This document shows, one piece after another, positions 1 through 9,298 of a stretch of DNA of 64,000 bases. The notes beneath the pieces were generated by a model, which was not told the DNA's origin, did no database searches, and saw nothing but the letters and a program-made list of their open reading frames with translations. The number at the start of each line of letters is the position of its first letter. Positions within the stretch are counted from its first letter, which is position 1. The translations under genes and the position numbers were made by a program. Location: NCBI RefSeq assembly GCF_001690705.1, contig NZ_LZGK01000013.1, positions 806,001-870,000 on the forward strand, read 5' to 3'. Origin of the DNA: Gilliamella sp. wkB178 (lineage in GTDB: Bacteria > Pseudomonadota > Gammaproteobacteria > Enterobacterales > Orbaceae).

Positions 1-444
1 ATCATCAACCAGTGCTTTACCGGCGGGTTTGGCAAAAATTGTTACAAAATGGGCTTTAGGGTACATTTCACGAATAGTGTGCGCAGTGCCACCGGTATCA
101 ACTAAATCGTCCACCACAATAAATCCTTCGCCATCACCATTAGCTTGTTTTAAGATCAATTTTTCACGTTGATGATCGTGATCATAACTTGAAATACATA
201 CTGTATCGACATAACGTATACTTAACTCACGGGCTAAAATAGCAGCAGGAACTAATCCACCACGACTAACGGCAATAATGCCTTTCCATTGATTAGCTGG
301 TAATAAACGTTCTGAAAGCTGACGGCCATAGGCTTGCAACATTTCCCAAGTAACAGTAAATTTTTTCTTTTCAGCAATAAGTTCTGCTTTGTGTTGTTTT
401 TGGGCTTGGATTTCTTGTTCTGATAATGTTTGTTTTATTGACAT
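1..444 (-). CDS. gpt: xanthine-guanine phosphoribosyltransferase (3' end cut by window edge)
   Basis: Purine salvage enzyme that converts xanthine, guanine and hypoxanthine to their nucleotides with PRPP. The visible 148 residues match the E. coli Gpt pattern closely: [35 protein letters not shown], and the PRPP-binding stretch [14 protein letters not shown]. The C-terminus lies outside the window. The ATG at 444 gives about 22 extra residues ([15 protein letters not shown]...) before the point where E. coli Gpt begins (here FTVTWEMLQ). That extension is charged and could be real or a start-site misread. The gene is divergent from pepD, as in E. coli. Confidence 0.95.
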   Translation of the reverse strand, partial: MSIKQTLSEQEIQAQKQHKAELIAEKKKFTVTWEMLQAYGRQLSERLLPANQWKGIIAVSRGGLVPAAILARELSIRYVDTVCISSYDHDHQREKLILKQANGDGEGFIVVDDLVDTGGTAHTIREMYPKAHFVTIFAKPAGKALVDD

Positions 445-594
445 GTGTGACCTGCAACTTTAATCGAATGGGCTAATAAAATAAATTAATATTAATAGAC
501 TAAAAATAGATGTAAAATTGCACCTTATTATAGAGTGATTAGACAAAAAAAACTACCCATTAATTTATTCCGCACTTAAGATTGAGGTTGTATT

Positions 595-2058
595 ATGCTT
601 TCAACATTGAAACCAAATTTTGTTTGGCAGATCTTTAACGATATTTGTAAAATCCCCCGTCCATCTCATCATGAACAAATGATTACTAAATATATTGTTG
701 ATTTTGCAAATTCACACAGTATAGATTGTAAGATTGATAAAACTGGTAATATTTTACTAACTAAACCTGCCACAAAAGAGATGGAAGATTGCCCATCTAT
801 TGCTCTACAAGCTCACATGGATATGGTGCCACAGAAAAATGAAGGTACGAAACATGATTTTCTTACCGATCCTATTCAAGCTTATGTTGATGGTGAATGG
901 GTGAAAGCTAAAGGTACAACCTTAGGTGCCGATAATGGTGTTGGTTTAGCTTCTGCACTCGCTGTCTTAATTGATCCTGCGGTAGAACATGGTCCTATCG
1001 AAGTTTTAATTACTGTTTCTGAAGAAACGGGTATGTTTGGTGCTTTTGGTGTGCAACCAAATTGGTTAACAAGCCAATATTTAATTAATACCGATTCGGA
1101 AGATGAAGGTGAAATTTTTACAGGTTGTGCTGGTGGAGTTGATTTTACGGCAACATTCCCAGTCACTTATGCAGTGATGCCGGAAAAATTTGATTGCTAC
1201 TTAAAATTATCTCTTAAAGGTTTAAGAGGTGGACATTCTGGTTGTGACATTCATCTAGGCCGAGGTAATGCTATTAAACTAATGGCGCGTTTTCTGGCAG
1301 AATATGCCCAAGATATTCCATTCCGACTTGCTGATATTAATGGCGGCTCTTTACGTAATGCCATCCCGAGAGAAGCCTTTGCAGAAATAGCCTTAAGTAA
1401 AGATGATCTACCTAAGTTAAAATCTATCATTAATCAGTATAATAAAGTGTTAACTAATGAATTAGGGCATGTAGAACCTAATATCGAAATTACTTTATCG
1501 GAAGTTGCAGACGATAAAGTTAAACGGGTGTTAACAACTGAAAATCAAAATAGAATAATTAATTGGTTACATACTGCTCCTAATGGTGTTGTGCGTATGA
1601 GTGACCAACTAGCTGGAGTGGTTGAAACCTCTCTTAATTTAGGTATTTTAAATATCAAAGATAATCAAATTAGTGCTATTTTCTTGATTCGTTCACAGAT
1701 TGATAGTGCTAAAGATGCGGTTGTGTCTACACTAATTGCACACAGTCAATTAGCTAATGCTAATTACGAAATTAGTGGTGGTTATTCTGGTTGGGAACCT
1801 AATTTAGAGTCTAACTTGTTACAACTAACTAAAGAAAAATATTATGAAATATTTTCTGAACATCCAAAAATTATGGTGATCCACGCTGGGCTTGAATGTG
1901 GACTATTTAAAAAGGCTTATCCAAATATGGATATGATTTCAATAGGGCCAACTATTGTTTCGCCACATTCACCCGATGAAAAAGTAAACATCCAAAGTGT
2001 TTATCGCTATTGGGAACTACTTATTGCCATACTAAAATCAGCCAAACATCTAAAATAA
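595..2058 (+). CDS. pepD: aminoacyl-histidine dipeptidase (peptidase D, M20C family)
   Basis: Cytosolic zinc dipeptidase with broad specificity that cleaves unblocked dipeptides such as Xaa-His. It is 487 residues, close to the 485 of E. coli PepD. M20 metal-site motifs are visible: LQAHMDMVP near residue 73, TTLGADNGVGLA near 107, and VSEETGMFGAFG near 141 with the catalytic Glu pair. The NAIPREA and GGHSGCDIHLGRGN motifs of the family are present. The start ATG is preceded by TTGAGGTTG. A hairpin follows the stop. It is divergent from gpt, so it probably has its own promoter in the 150-bp gap. Confidence 0.96.
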   Translation: MLSTLKPNFVWQIFNDICKIPRPSHHEQMITKYIVDFANSHSIDCKIDKTGNILLTKPATKEMEDCPSIALQAHMDMVPQKNEGTKHDFLTDPIQAYVDGEWVKAKGTTLGADNGVGLASALAVLIDPAVEHGPIEVLITVSEETGMFGAFGVQPNWLTSQYLINTDSEDEGEIFTGCAGGVDFTATFPVTYAVMPEKFDCYLKLSLKGLRGGHSGCDIHLGRGNAIKLMARFLAEYAQDIPFRLADINGGSLRNAIPREAFAEIALSKDDLPKLKSIINQYNKVLTNELGHVEPNIEITLSEVADDKVKRVLTTENQNRIINWLHTAPNGVVRMSDQLAGVVETSLNLGILNIKDNQISAIFLIRSQIDSAKDAVVSTLIAHSQLANANYEISGGYSGWEPNLESNLLQLTKEKYYEIFSEHPKIMVIHAGLECGLFKKAYPNMDMISIGPTIVSPHSPDEKVNIQSVYRYWELLIAILKSAKHLK

Positions 2059-2070
2059 TCATTAATAGAT

Positions 2071-2100
2071 GAATCCTGCTAAATGTAAATAGCAGGATTC
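2071..2100 (+). terminator. hairpin terminator after pepD
   Basis: Perfect 10-bp inverted repeat GAATCCTGCT / AGCAGGATTC around a 10-base AT loop, starting 12 bases after the pepD stop. The T-rich tail is weak, so termination strength is uncertain. Confidence 0.6.
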
Positions 2101-2182
2101 ATTAAATATAAATTTTTATAGAAATAATTTATTAATAAATCGCTCTAAATAATAGTACTAAATCCACTAGAAAATCATTATT

Positions 2183-2221
2183 AATGAAAATAAATTCAAA
2201 AAAAGTGAATAAAAATTCATT
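2183..2221 (+). promoter_or_regulatory. tandem ARG boxes (ArgR operator) upstream of argC
   Basis: Two 18-bp palindromic boxes lie side by side: AATGAAAATAAATTCAAA (2183-2200) and AGTGAATAAAAATTCATT (2204-2221). They are separated by 3 bp, the spacing used by enterobacterial ArgR hexamer sites. The second box matches the consensus TGAATwwwwATTCA exactly; the first has one mismatch in that core. The boxes lie 74-112 bp before argC. Arginine-dependent repression of argC and the genes behind it is inferred. Confidence 0.85.
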
Positions 2222-2294
2222 TTTATAGTTGAGTTAATTTAAGAAATCACCTATTATATGTGAATTAGCTATATGAAAATCTATAGGAATAGTT

Positions 2295-3305
2295 ATGCTA
2301 AAAGCTATTGTTGTTGGGGCGAGTGGTTATGCAGGAGCTAAATTAGCTTATTATTTGCAAAAACATCCACAAATTGAACTTATTGCTTTAACGGTATCAG
2401 CAAACAGTAAAGATGCCGGTAAACTAATTTCTAACCATGATTTACATCCGCAGTTAAAAAGTATAGTCGATTTACCACTTATTGCTACCGACGATTATTC
2501 GGAGATAGTTAATAATATAGATATTGTATTCTTAGCCACCGAACATTCTGTCAGTCATAATATTGCTCCTTATTTTTTAGAACACGGTTGTACAGTTTTC
2601 GATTTATCAGGTGCGTTTCGTGTTAATTCTGCATCTTTTTATACTCAATATTATGGTTTTACTCATCAACATCAGCAATGGTTAGATAAAGCGGTTTATG
2701 GCTTAGCGGAATGGAATTATAAGCAAATCAAGCAAGCTCAACTCATTGCTGTGCCAGGGTGTTATCCAACTGCATCACAATTACCATTGAAACCATTAAT
2801 AGTGGAAGATTTATTAGATGCTACTCAATGGCCAGTTATTAACGCTATCAGTGGCGTAAGTGGTGCCGGGCGTAAAGCTTCTCTTAATAATAATTTTTGT
2901 GAAGTTAGTGTACATGCTTATGGTCTATTTACTCATCGGCATCAACCTGAAATTGCCAATCATTTAGGGCAACAAGTTATTTTTAATCCTCATTTAGGTT
3001 GTTTTAAACAAGGCATCCATGCCACTATTACTTGTCGAGTGAAAGAGGGGGTTACCGCTAATGATATTAGTGCGGCATTAAATAAGTATTACCAAGACAA
3101 ACCTTTAGTCCGAGTATATGAAAAAGATTGGCCAGCATTAAAATCTGTAATTGGCTTACCTTATTGTGATATTGGCTTTGTGCTTAAAGATCGTAATTTG
3201 ATCCTAATTTCAGTTGAAGATAATTTACTAAAAGGTGCAGCTGCGCAAGCTATACAATGTATGAATATTCGTTTTGGTTATGATGAAACTACAGCATTAC
3301 TTTAA
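2295..3305 (+). CDS. argC: N-acetyl-gamma-glutamyl-phosphate reductase
   Basis: Third step of arginine synthesis: NADPH-dependent reduction of N-acetylglutamyl phosphate to the semialdehyde. It is 336 residues. The N-terminal Rossmann motif [13 protein letters not shown] and the active-site cysteine motif [12 protein letters not shown] (near residue 153) are intact, as are [10 protein letters not shown] and the histidine-containing HRHQPEI. It is the first gene of an argC-argB-argG run, downstream of tandem ARG boxes, with a 91-bp gap to argB. Confidence 0.97.
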   Translation: MLKAIVVGASGYAGAKLAYYLQKHPQIELIALTVSANSKDAGKLISNHDLHPQLKSIVDLPLIATDDYSEIVNNIDIVFLATEHSVSHNIAPYFLEHGCTVFDLSGAFRVNSASFYTQYYGFTHQHQQWLDKAVYGLAEWNYKQIKQAQLIAVPGCYPTASQLPLKPLIVEDLLDATQWPVINAISGVSGAGRKASLNNNFCEVSVHAYGLFTHRHQPEIANHLGQQVIFNPHLGCFKQGIHATITCRVKEGVTANDISAALNKYYQDKPLVRVYEKDWPALKSVIGLPYCDIGFVLKDRNLILISVEDNLLKGAAAQAIQCMNIRFGYDETTALL

Positions 3306-3396
3306 AATATAATTTAGCAATTCAAAACTTAATTGAAAATGATGTAATAAAAGAATTTGGTTGGGGTAAATTCAAATTAATTGATAGGAAATACAA

Positions 3397-4176
3397 ATGA
3401 AACCATTAATTATCAAGCTTGGCGGTGTTTTACTGGATAATAAAGATGCTTTAACTAAGTTATTTATTGTTATTAATGAATATAAAAAAAATCATCAACG
3501 TCATTTAGTTATTGTTCATGGTGGTGGCAGTATCGTTGATTCTTTGATGGATAGACTCTCATTACCGGTGGTTAGGCGTAATGGTTTACGGGTTACTCCA
3601 GCAGATCAGATCGATGTGATTGTTGGTAGCTTGGCCGGTAGTTCTAATACTAAATTATTATCAGAAGCTAAAAAACAAGGTATTGCTGGAGTGGGACTTT
3701 GTTTAGCGGATGGTAATAGTGTAGAAGTTAAACAAATTTCAGAAGAATTGGGTTATGTTGGCGCAGCTAAAGCTGGTGATCCTACACTAATCAACTTATT
3801 ACTTAACTCCGGTTATTTACCAATCATTAGTTCAATTGGTATTAGTGATGAAGGGCAAATGATGAATGTTAATGCTGATCATGCCGCGGTGGCTTTAGCT
3901 AAAACTTTAAATGCAGATTTGATCTTATTATCAGATGTTGTCGGCGTATTAGATGCCAACAAACAATTGATAGAATCCTTAACTGAATCGCAAGCAGATC
4001 AACTCATCGCCGAAGGAGTCATTACTGATGGTATGATTGTTAAAGTTAAATCAGCCTTTGAAGCAGCAAAAGCATTAGGCCGTTCAATAGATATTGCTAG
4101 CTGGAAAGAGGACGATAAACTACTTGAATTATTTGATGGTAAATCAGGAATAACTGGCACAAGAATTATTGCTTAA
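3397..4176 (+). CDS. argB: acetylglutamate kinase
   Basis: Second step of arginine synthesis: ATP-dependent phosphorylation of N-acetylglutamate. It is 259 residues, the same size class as E. coli ArgB (258). Amino-acid-kinase motifs are visible: KLGGVLLD at the N-terminus, [11 protein letters not shown] near residue 40, and MNVNADHAA and [12 protein letters not shown] in the nucleotide-binding half. The short form without an N-terminal helix belongs to the arginine-insensitive kinases. GATAGGAAA precedes the ATG. Confidence 0.97.
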   Translation: MKPLIIKLGGVLLDNKDALTKLFIVINEYKKNHQRHLVIVHGGGSIVDSLMDRLSLPVVRRNGLRVTPADQIDVIVGSLAGSSNTKLLSEAKKQGIAGVGLCLADGNSVEVKQISEELGYVGAAKAGDPTLINLLLNSGYLPIISSIGISDEGQMMNVNADHAAVALAKTLNADLILLSDVVGVLDANKQLIESLTESQADQLIAEGVITDGMIVKVKSAFEAAKALGRSIDIASWKEDDKLLELFDGKSGITGTRIIA

Positions 4177-4271
4177 ATATAATTCCATCAGTATATTAAA
4201 CCAGTTAATTTAGTTAGTAAAAAGTCGGTAACATATTTATTTATCGTAAGTAAATTGAGAAAGGGCGTAAC

Positions 4272-5633
4272 ATGAAAAAGAATGGAACCAAAAAAGTAGT
4301 TTTAGCTTATTCAGGCGGCTTAGATACATCAGCTATCATTCCATGGTTAAAAGAAAATTATGGTGGTTGTGAAGTCTATGCCTTAGTGGCTAATGTAGGG
4401 CAAGATCCTAAAGAATTAAAAGATGTTGAGAAAAAAGCCAAAGCATCTGGAGCTGTTGCTTGTAAAGTTGTAGATTTACGTGAAGAATTTGTTAAAGATT
4501 ATGTATACCCTGTATTAAAAACTGGCGCCTTATATGAAGGAACCTATTACCTTGGTACTTCGATGGCACGGCCAATTATTGCTAAAGCTCAAGTTGAATA
4601 TGCCTTAGAAGTTGGTGCAGATACTCTGTGCCATGGTGCAACCGGTAAAGGTAATGACCAGGTTCGTTTTGAAACCACCTACACCGCATTAGCTCCACAA
4701 CTGAAAGTTATTGCTCCTTGGCGTGAATGGAATTTACGTTCGCGTGAAGCCTTAATTGATTACTTAAAAGTCCGCAAAATTCCAACTACAGCAACGGTAG
4801 AAAAAATTTATAGCCGCGATGAAAATGCCTGGCATATTTCCACAGAAGGTGGAGTGTTAGAAAGCACTTGGAACCAAGCTAATGCTGATTGCTGGGCATG
4901 GACTGTTTCACCTGAAGATGCTCCTAATAAACCAGAGCTTGTAACCATTGGCATTGAAAAAGGGGAAGTCGTTGCAGTTAATGGCAAAAAATTATCACCC
5001 TATAACTGTGTTGCTACCTTGAACAAAATTGGTGCTAAACATGGTGTTGGTCGGGTCGATATTATTGAAAACCGCCTTGTGGGCATTAAATCTCGTGGTT
5101 GTTATGAAACCCCTGGCGGCACTATTATGATGACGGCTTTACGTGGTTTAGAACAATTAATTTTAGATCGTGATAGCTTTAAATGGCGCGAACAACTTGG
5201 CTTAGAAATGGCTTATGTTGTTTATGATGGCCGTTGGTTTGCGCCTTACCGTCGTTCTATACAAGCTGCGGCTGATGTTCTAGCTGAAGATATGACTGGC
5301 GAAGTAGTGGTCAAACTCTATAAAGGTAATGCCACAGCAGTACAGAAAAAATCGCCAAATAGTTTATATAGTGAAGAGTTTGCTACTTTTGGTGAAGATG
5401 AAGTTTACGACCATAGCCATGCCGGTGGTTTCATTCGTTTATTCTCTTTATCATCACGTATCCGTGCATTGAATGCAGAAAAGCAAAAAAAATCTAGCAA
5501 AAAAGCAGCAACATCAACCCAAAAAACAGCAGCAAAAAAAGTTGCTAAACAAACAGTAAAAGCTGATGCTAAAGCTAAAGTAAACACTAAAACAGTTACT
5601 AAAGCTAAAACAGCAACCAAGAAGAAAAAATAA
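4272..5633 (+). CDS. argG: argininosuccinate synthase with a lysine-rich C-terminal tail
   Basis: Condenses citrulline and aspartate, driven by ATP. The P-loop [11 protein letters not shown] sits near residue 12, and the substrate motifs [10 protein letters not shown] and [15 protein letters not shown] follow. The catalytic core ends near residue 406 ([16 protein letters not shown]). About 47 more residues follow that are almost only Lys, Ala, Thr and Val ([17 protein letters not shown]... ending KKKK). This tail resembles histone H1-like segments and is not part of the usual enzyme. It lies in frame before a clean stop, so it is not a frameshift artefact. Its role is unknown; nucleic-acid binding is one possibility. 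Confidence 0.96.
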   Translation: MKKNGTKKVVLAYSGGLDTSAIIPWLKENYGGCEVYALVANVGQDPKELKDVEKKAKASGAVACKVVDLREEFVKDYVYPVLKTGALYEGTYYLGTSMARPIIAKAQVEYALEVGADTLCHGATGKGNDQVRFETTYTALAPQLKVIAPWREWNLRSREALIDYLKVRKIPTTATVEKIYSRDENAWHISTEGGVLESTWNQANADCWAWTVSPEDAPNKPELVTIGIEKGEVVAVNGKKLSPYNCVATLNKIGAKHGVGRVDIIENRLVGIKSRGCYETPGGTIMMTALRGLEQLILDRDSFKWREQLGLEMAYVVYDGRWFAPYRRSIQAAADVLAEDMTGEVVVKLYKGNATAVQKKSPNSLYSEEFATFGEDEVYDHSHAGGFIRLFSLSSRIRALNAEKQKKSSKKAATSTQKTAAKKVAKQTVKADAKAKVNTKTVTKAKTATKKKK

Positions 5634-5670
5634 TTTATAATAGTCACTTAAAGACTAAAAGGTGTTCCAA

Positions 5671-5704
5671 TATATACAGGTGATCAGCCTGTATATATTT
5701 TTTT
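5671..5704 (+). terminator. strong hairpin terminator between argG and argH
   Basis: Stem TATATACAGG / CCTGTATATA with loop TGATCAG, followed by a run of seven T. It should end most argCBG transcripts. argH then needs read-through or its own promoter in the remaining 97 bp. Confidence 0.8.
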
Positions 5705-5801
5705 AGTACTGTAAATAGTTATTGAATATAGCTATATAGTAATTTAAAAAAATGATAAAGATAAATCATTGAAAATTTGTTAAATAAAATTTGAGGTAAT
5801 T

Positions 5802-7178
5802 ATGGCATTATGGGGTGGGCGTTTTAGTCAAGCAGCAGATCAGCGATTTAAACATTTTAATGATTCATTACGCTTTGACTATCGATTGGCAAAACAAGAT
5901 ATTATTGGTTCTATTGCTTGGTCTAAGGCATTAGTTACCGTTAATGTTCTATCTCACGATGAACAACAAAAATTACAACAAGCCTTAAATGAATTACTTG
6001 TTTTGGTACAACAAGATCCGCAGCAAATCTTACAAAGTGACGCCGAAGATATTCATAGCTGGGTTGAACAAAAACTCATAGAAAAAGTTGGTGATTTAGG
6101 TAAAAAATTACATACAGGCCGTAGTCGTAATGATCAATCGACTACCGATCTTAAATTATGGAGCAAAGATGAAATTAAGCTGTTAATTGGCGCTATTCAT
6201 CATTTACGTCAATCATTAGTTACTACTGCAGAACAACACCAAGATGCTGTTATGCCGGGGTATACGCATTTGCAACGCGCGCAACCCATTACCTTTGCTC
6301 ATTGGTGCCTAGCGTATTATGAAATGTTAACCCGTGATGCCGATCGTTTACAAGATACATTAAAACGTTTAGATGTCAGCCCACTAGGTAGTGGCGCTTT
6401 AGCGGGAACGGCATACCCAATGGATCGCGAACAGTTAGCTACTTGGCTTGGTTTTGCTTCAGCTACTAATAATAGTTTAGATGCGGTTTCCGATCGTGAT
6501 CATGTACTTGAACTTTTAAATAATGCAGCAATCAGCATGATCCATTTATCACGTTTTGCCGAAGATTTAATTATCTTTAATAGCGGTGAAGCTAATTTTG
6601 TTGAACTATCCGATCGCGTTACTTCTGGTTCATCATTAATGCCTCAAAAGAAGAATCCAGATGCTTTAGAGCTCATTCGCGGTAAGGTAGGGCGAGTGGT
6701 GGGAGCATTAACTGGCGCACTTGTGACCTTTAAAGGTTTACCGCTGGCGTATAATAAAGATTTACAAGAAGATAAAGAACACTTATTTGATGCACTAGAT
6801 ACTTGGCAAGAATGCTTAGCTATGGCAGCTTTAGTTCTTGAGGATATTAAGATTAATACGGATAATTGCCAACAAGCAGCTAAACAAGGTTATGCTAATG
6901 CGACCGAACTTGCTGATTACCTTGTTGCTAAAGGTATTCCATTTAGAGAAGCCCACCACATTGTGGGTGAAGCAGTAGTCGGTGCGATTGCTAAACAAAA
7001 AGCCTTAGAAGAGTTGACTTTGGCTGAATTAAAAGCTTATAGTCCCGTCATTGAAAATGATGTTTATCCAATCTTATCGCTAACTTCCTGTTTAGTTAAA
7101 CGTTCGGCTAAAGGTGGAGTGTCACCTGAACAAGTAAAATCAGCCATAGATCAGGCTAAACAGCAATTATCAATTTAA
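5802..7178 (+). CDS. argH: argininosuccinate lyase
   Basis: Last step of arginine synthesis: splits argininosuccinate into arginine and fumarate. It is 458 residues, matching E. coli ArgH (457). The fumarase/aspartase superfamily signature [12 protein letters not shown] is at about residue 277, with TGRSRNDQ near 105 and the catalytic-His region [10 protein letters not shown] near 155. It stands 168 bp after argG behind a terminator. No ARG box is visible in its own leader, only an AATGAT/ATCATT inverted repeat at 5751-5770. Confidence 0.97.
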   Translation: MALWGGRFSQAADQRFKHFNDSLRFDYRLAKQDIIGSIAWSKALVTVNVLSHDEQQKLQQALNELLVLVQQDPQQILQSDAEDIHSWVEQKLIEKVGDLGKKLHTGRSRNDQSTTDLKLWSKDEIKLLIGAIHHLRQSLVTTAEQHQDAVMPGYTHLQRAQPITFAHWCLAYYEMLTRDADRLQDTLKRLDVSPLGSGALAGTAYPMDREQLATWLGFASATNNSLDAVSDRDHVLELLNNAAISMIHLSRFAEDLIIFNSGEANFVELSDRVTSGSSLMPQKKNPDALELIRGKVGRVVGALTGALVTFKGLPLAYNKDLQEDKEHLFDALDTWQECLAMAALVLEDIKINTDNCQQAAKQGYANATELADYLVAKGIPFREAHHIVGEAVVGAIAKQKALEELTLAELKAYSPVIENDVYPILSLTSCLVKRSAKGGVSPEQVKSAIDQAKQQLSI

Positions 7179-7190
7179 TATGATCCAACT

Positions 7191-7215
7191 ATGCCGACTT
7201 TAGTCGGCATTTTTA
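7191..7215 (+). terminator. argH terminator
   Basis: Stem ATGCCGAC / GTCGGCAT with loop TTTA, then TTTTA. It starts 13 bases after the argH stop and directly abuts a copy of a dispersed 42-bp repeat. Confidence 0.85.
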
Positions 7216-7251
7216 TACTGAAACGTATACTTCTCAGGAAACATCTTGACA
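7210..7251 (+). repeat. dispersed 42-bp intergenic repeat, copy 1
   Basis: Begins TTTTTATACTGAAACGTATA and ends AGGAAACATCTTGACA. It matches 38 of 42 bases with copy 2 (40713-40754, same strand) and 39 of 42 with copy 3 (48915-48956, opposite strand). It lies between the argH terminator and serC. Confidence 0.85.
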
Positions 7252-7324
7252 AAAATCTTATTGTATATCATGGCAGACAATGTAAGAATACATCTCTGTT
7301 TTAAATGAAATAAAGTGAATCCAA

Positions 7325-8410
7325 ATGAATAAAAGTTACAACTTTAGTGCTGGTCCTGCAAAGTTACCTGCTGACGTATTAAAACAGGTACAAGCCGAAT
7401 TATTAGATTGGCAAAATACAGGTGCATCTGTTATGGAGTTAAGCCATAGAGGCAAGGATTTTGATGCTTGCGCAATTGAAGCAACTAATAATCTTCGTGA
7501 TATTCTAAATGTTCCTGCTAATTATAAAATCCTATTTTGTCAAGGTGGAGCTAGAGCACAATTTGCCGCAGTGCCATTAAATATATTAGGTAATAAAACT
7601 AGTGCAGACTATATTAATAGTGGTTATTGGAGTTTGTGTGCAGCTAAAGAGGCAGCTAAATATTGCACGGTGCTTCAACAAGACGTAATTGTCAAAAAAG
7701 ATGGTTTGGCGGCAGTTAAACCTATGTCTGAATGGCAATTAAATCATGACACAGCTTACGTTCATTATTGCCCTAATGAAACTATTGACGGAATCGAGAT
7801 ATTTGAACAACCAAATTTTGGTGATAAAACAGTAGTTGCGGATTTATCGTCTTGTATTTTATCGCAACCAATTGACGTTAGCCGTTATGGTATTATTTAT
7901 GCTGGTGCCCAAAAAAATATTGGTCCATCCGGCATCACCATAGTAATTGTTCGTGAAGATCTTATTGGTTATGCCCAAAAAGCATTACCTTCCGTTTTAG
8001 ATTATAAAATCCTAATGGATCATGATTCTATGTTTAATACGCCGCCTACATTTGCTTGGTATATGTCAGGACTAGTATTTAAATGGATCAAAAATTTAGG
8101 CGGATTAACGGCGATGCAACAACGCAATCAAGCTAAAGCTAAACTGTTGTACGATTTTATCGATCATTCTGATTTTTATCGTAATATGGTTGCCAAGGAC
8201 AATCGTTCTATTATGAATGTTACTTTCCTTTCTCCAAATGATGATCTGGATAAATTGTTTGTCAGTGAAGCAACTAAAGCTAATATTATTGGGATTAAAG
8301 GTCACCGGATTGCCGGGGGAATGAGAGCCTCAATTTATAATGCCATGGATCTTGATGGTGTAAATTACTTAATTGACTTTATGCAACAGTTTGAAAAACA
8401 AAATGGTTAA
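7325..8410 (+). CDS. serC: phosphoserine aminotransferase
   Basis: PLP enzyme for the second step of serine synthesis; also acts in pyridoxal-phosphate synthesis. It is 361 residues (E. coli 362). Family features are the N-terminal [10 protein letters not shown], the pyrophosphate-site [14 protein letters not shown] near residue 76, and the PLP-lysine motif [12 protein letters not shown] near 196. The C-terminus [18 protein letters not shown] binds phosphate. It stands alone between two terminators and converges on the lipoprotein gene. Confidence 0.97.
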   Translation: MNKSYNFSAGPAKLPADVLKQVQAELLDWQNTGASVMELSHRGKDFDACAIEATNNLRDILNVPANYKILFCQGGARAQFAAVPLNILGNKTSADYINSGYWSLCAAKEAAKYCTVLQQDVIVKKDGLAAVKPMSEWQLNHDTAYVHYCPNETIDGIEIFEQPNFGDKTVVADLSSCILSQPIDVSRYGIIYAGAQKNIGPSGITIVIVREDLIGYAQKALPSVLDYKILMDHDSMFNTPPTFAWYMSGLVFKWIKNLGGLTAMQQRNQAKAKLLYDFIDHSDFYRNMVAKDNRSIMNVTFLSPNDDLDKLFVSEATKANIIGIKGHRIAGGMRASIYNAMDLDGVNYLIDFMQQFEKQNG

Positions 8411-8422
8411 TTAGGATAAATA

Positions 8423-8452
8423 AAAAAGGGGGAAATAAATTCCCCTTTTTTA
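8423..8452. terminator. bidirectional terminator between serC and the convergent lipoprotein gene
   Basis: AAAAAAGGGGGAA / TTCCCCTTTTTT symmetrical hairpin. A-run and T-run flank the stem, so it can act on both strands. Confidence 0.85.
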
Positions 8453-8463
8453 TGAAGTAAAAC

Positions 8464-8823
8464 TTAATTACAACGATAAACATCACCAACCATAACCGCA
8501 TCGGTTGGCGCCACTTCAGACACATATTTCATGGATGCATCTTGAGCATCATAAATCACATTACCACCCATAGCCGCAGCTTTATTCATTAAGTCAGTAG
8601 CTGCATCACGAATAAGTTCACTATGTGTTTTTTGACCAGAAAAGAAGGTATTACGGCGGCCTTCAGCTTTACCTAAAAGTTGGCAAGTAGCTGCGGGTTT
8701 AGTATCAACAAACTGCACTTTACTACCAGCAGAACTAAGTTGATAATCCGAGCTACTACAAGCGTTTAAGAGTAGCGTAGTTGAAACAGCTACACTTATA
8801 AATAATATTTTTTTTATAGACAT
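8464..8823 (-). CDS. DUF4156 lipoprotein (YjeI-like)
   Basis: 119-residue predicted outer-membrane lipoprotein of unknown function. The signal peptide MSIKKILFISVAVSTTLLLNAC ends in a lipobox (LNAC), with the acylated Cys at residue 22. The mature part has the DUF4156 pattern also seen in E. coli YjeI: a C...LG..EG segment, then RDAATDLMNKAAAMGGNVI, and a C-terminal V(Y)RCN with a second cysteine that could pair with the one near residue 47. Single-gene unit. Confidence 0.85.
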   Translation of the reverse strand: MSIKKILFISVAVSTTLLLNACSSSDYQLSSAGSKVQFVDTKPAATCQLLGKAEGRRNTFFSGQKTHSELIRDAATDLMNKAAAMGGNVIYDAQDASMKYVSEVAPTDAVMVGDVYRCN

Positions 8824-9042
8824 AATATTTCCTCAACCATAAACAACGAATAATTATTATAACCTAATCTATTGTATCAGGTTAATTCATTAAAAAATAT
8901 CAGTTATTAATACAGATTAAAATCTAATTAATTAGCGTTTAAGAAATAAGCAAATTAATCGAATTTAATAATTAACTATAGCAAAATCTAATTAACTCTA
9001 TTATAATCGCAACCCTACTAACTCAGTAGCACTCCTCACCGA

Positions 9043-9119
9043 GGCCCCTTAGCTCAGTTGGTCAGAGCAGTCGACTCATAATCGATTGGTCACTGGTTCA
9101 AGTCCAGTAGGGGCCACCA
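9043..9119 (+). tRNA. ileX: tRNA-Ile2 (anticodon CAU, lysidine type)
   Basis: Full cloverleaf with encoded CCA. Acceptor GGCCCCT/AGGGGCC, anticodon loop CTCATAA and T-arm ACTGG/CCAGT are visible. The sequence follows E. coli tRNA-Ile2 nearly base for base, so the CAU anticodon is that of the AUA-reading isoleucine tRNA whose C34 becomes lysidine, not methionine. Its 3' end is the attachment site of the element that follows. Confidence 0.95.
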
Positions 9120-9122
9120 TTA
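9105..9122 (+). other. attL (18-bp core, overlaps tRNA-Ile2 3' end)
   Basis: CAGTAGGGGCCACCATTA, identical to attR. The first 15 bases are the tRNA 3' end including CCA. Integration leaves the tRNA whole on the left. Confidence 0.92.
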
Positions 9123-9229
9123 CGAAACTCAACAAACCTCACCAAACATCAAAAATCCTTTAATCACAACACATAGAGCAATTTAGCACCTCATACAACC
9201 TCAACGAAATTCACCGAGATTTAAAATAT

Positions 9230-9298
9230 TTAGTTATACGTTTAGTTATACGGTGGTAATATAACTAAAATCCGTATAACTAAAATGATATAACTATG
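9230..9298. promoter_or_regulatory. cluster of TTAGTTATACG repeats before int (probable arm sites/operator)
   Basis: Two direct copies of TTAGTTATACG (9230-9240, 9242-9252) are followed by inverted copies ATAACTAAAA (9261-9270), CGTATAACTAAAA (9273-9285) and a partial TATAACTA that runs into the int start codon. The same motif recurs at 24293-24317 near attR. Presence at both ends points to integrase or excisionase binding. Overlap with the int start suggests autoregulation. Both functions are inferred. Confidence 0.65.

Noticed and set aside
5405-5647. 80-codon hydrophobic minus-strand frame across the argG 3' end
   Set aside because: It is the complement of the Lys/Ala-rich tail (AAA and GCA codons give Phe and Cys/Ala), with no start context.
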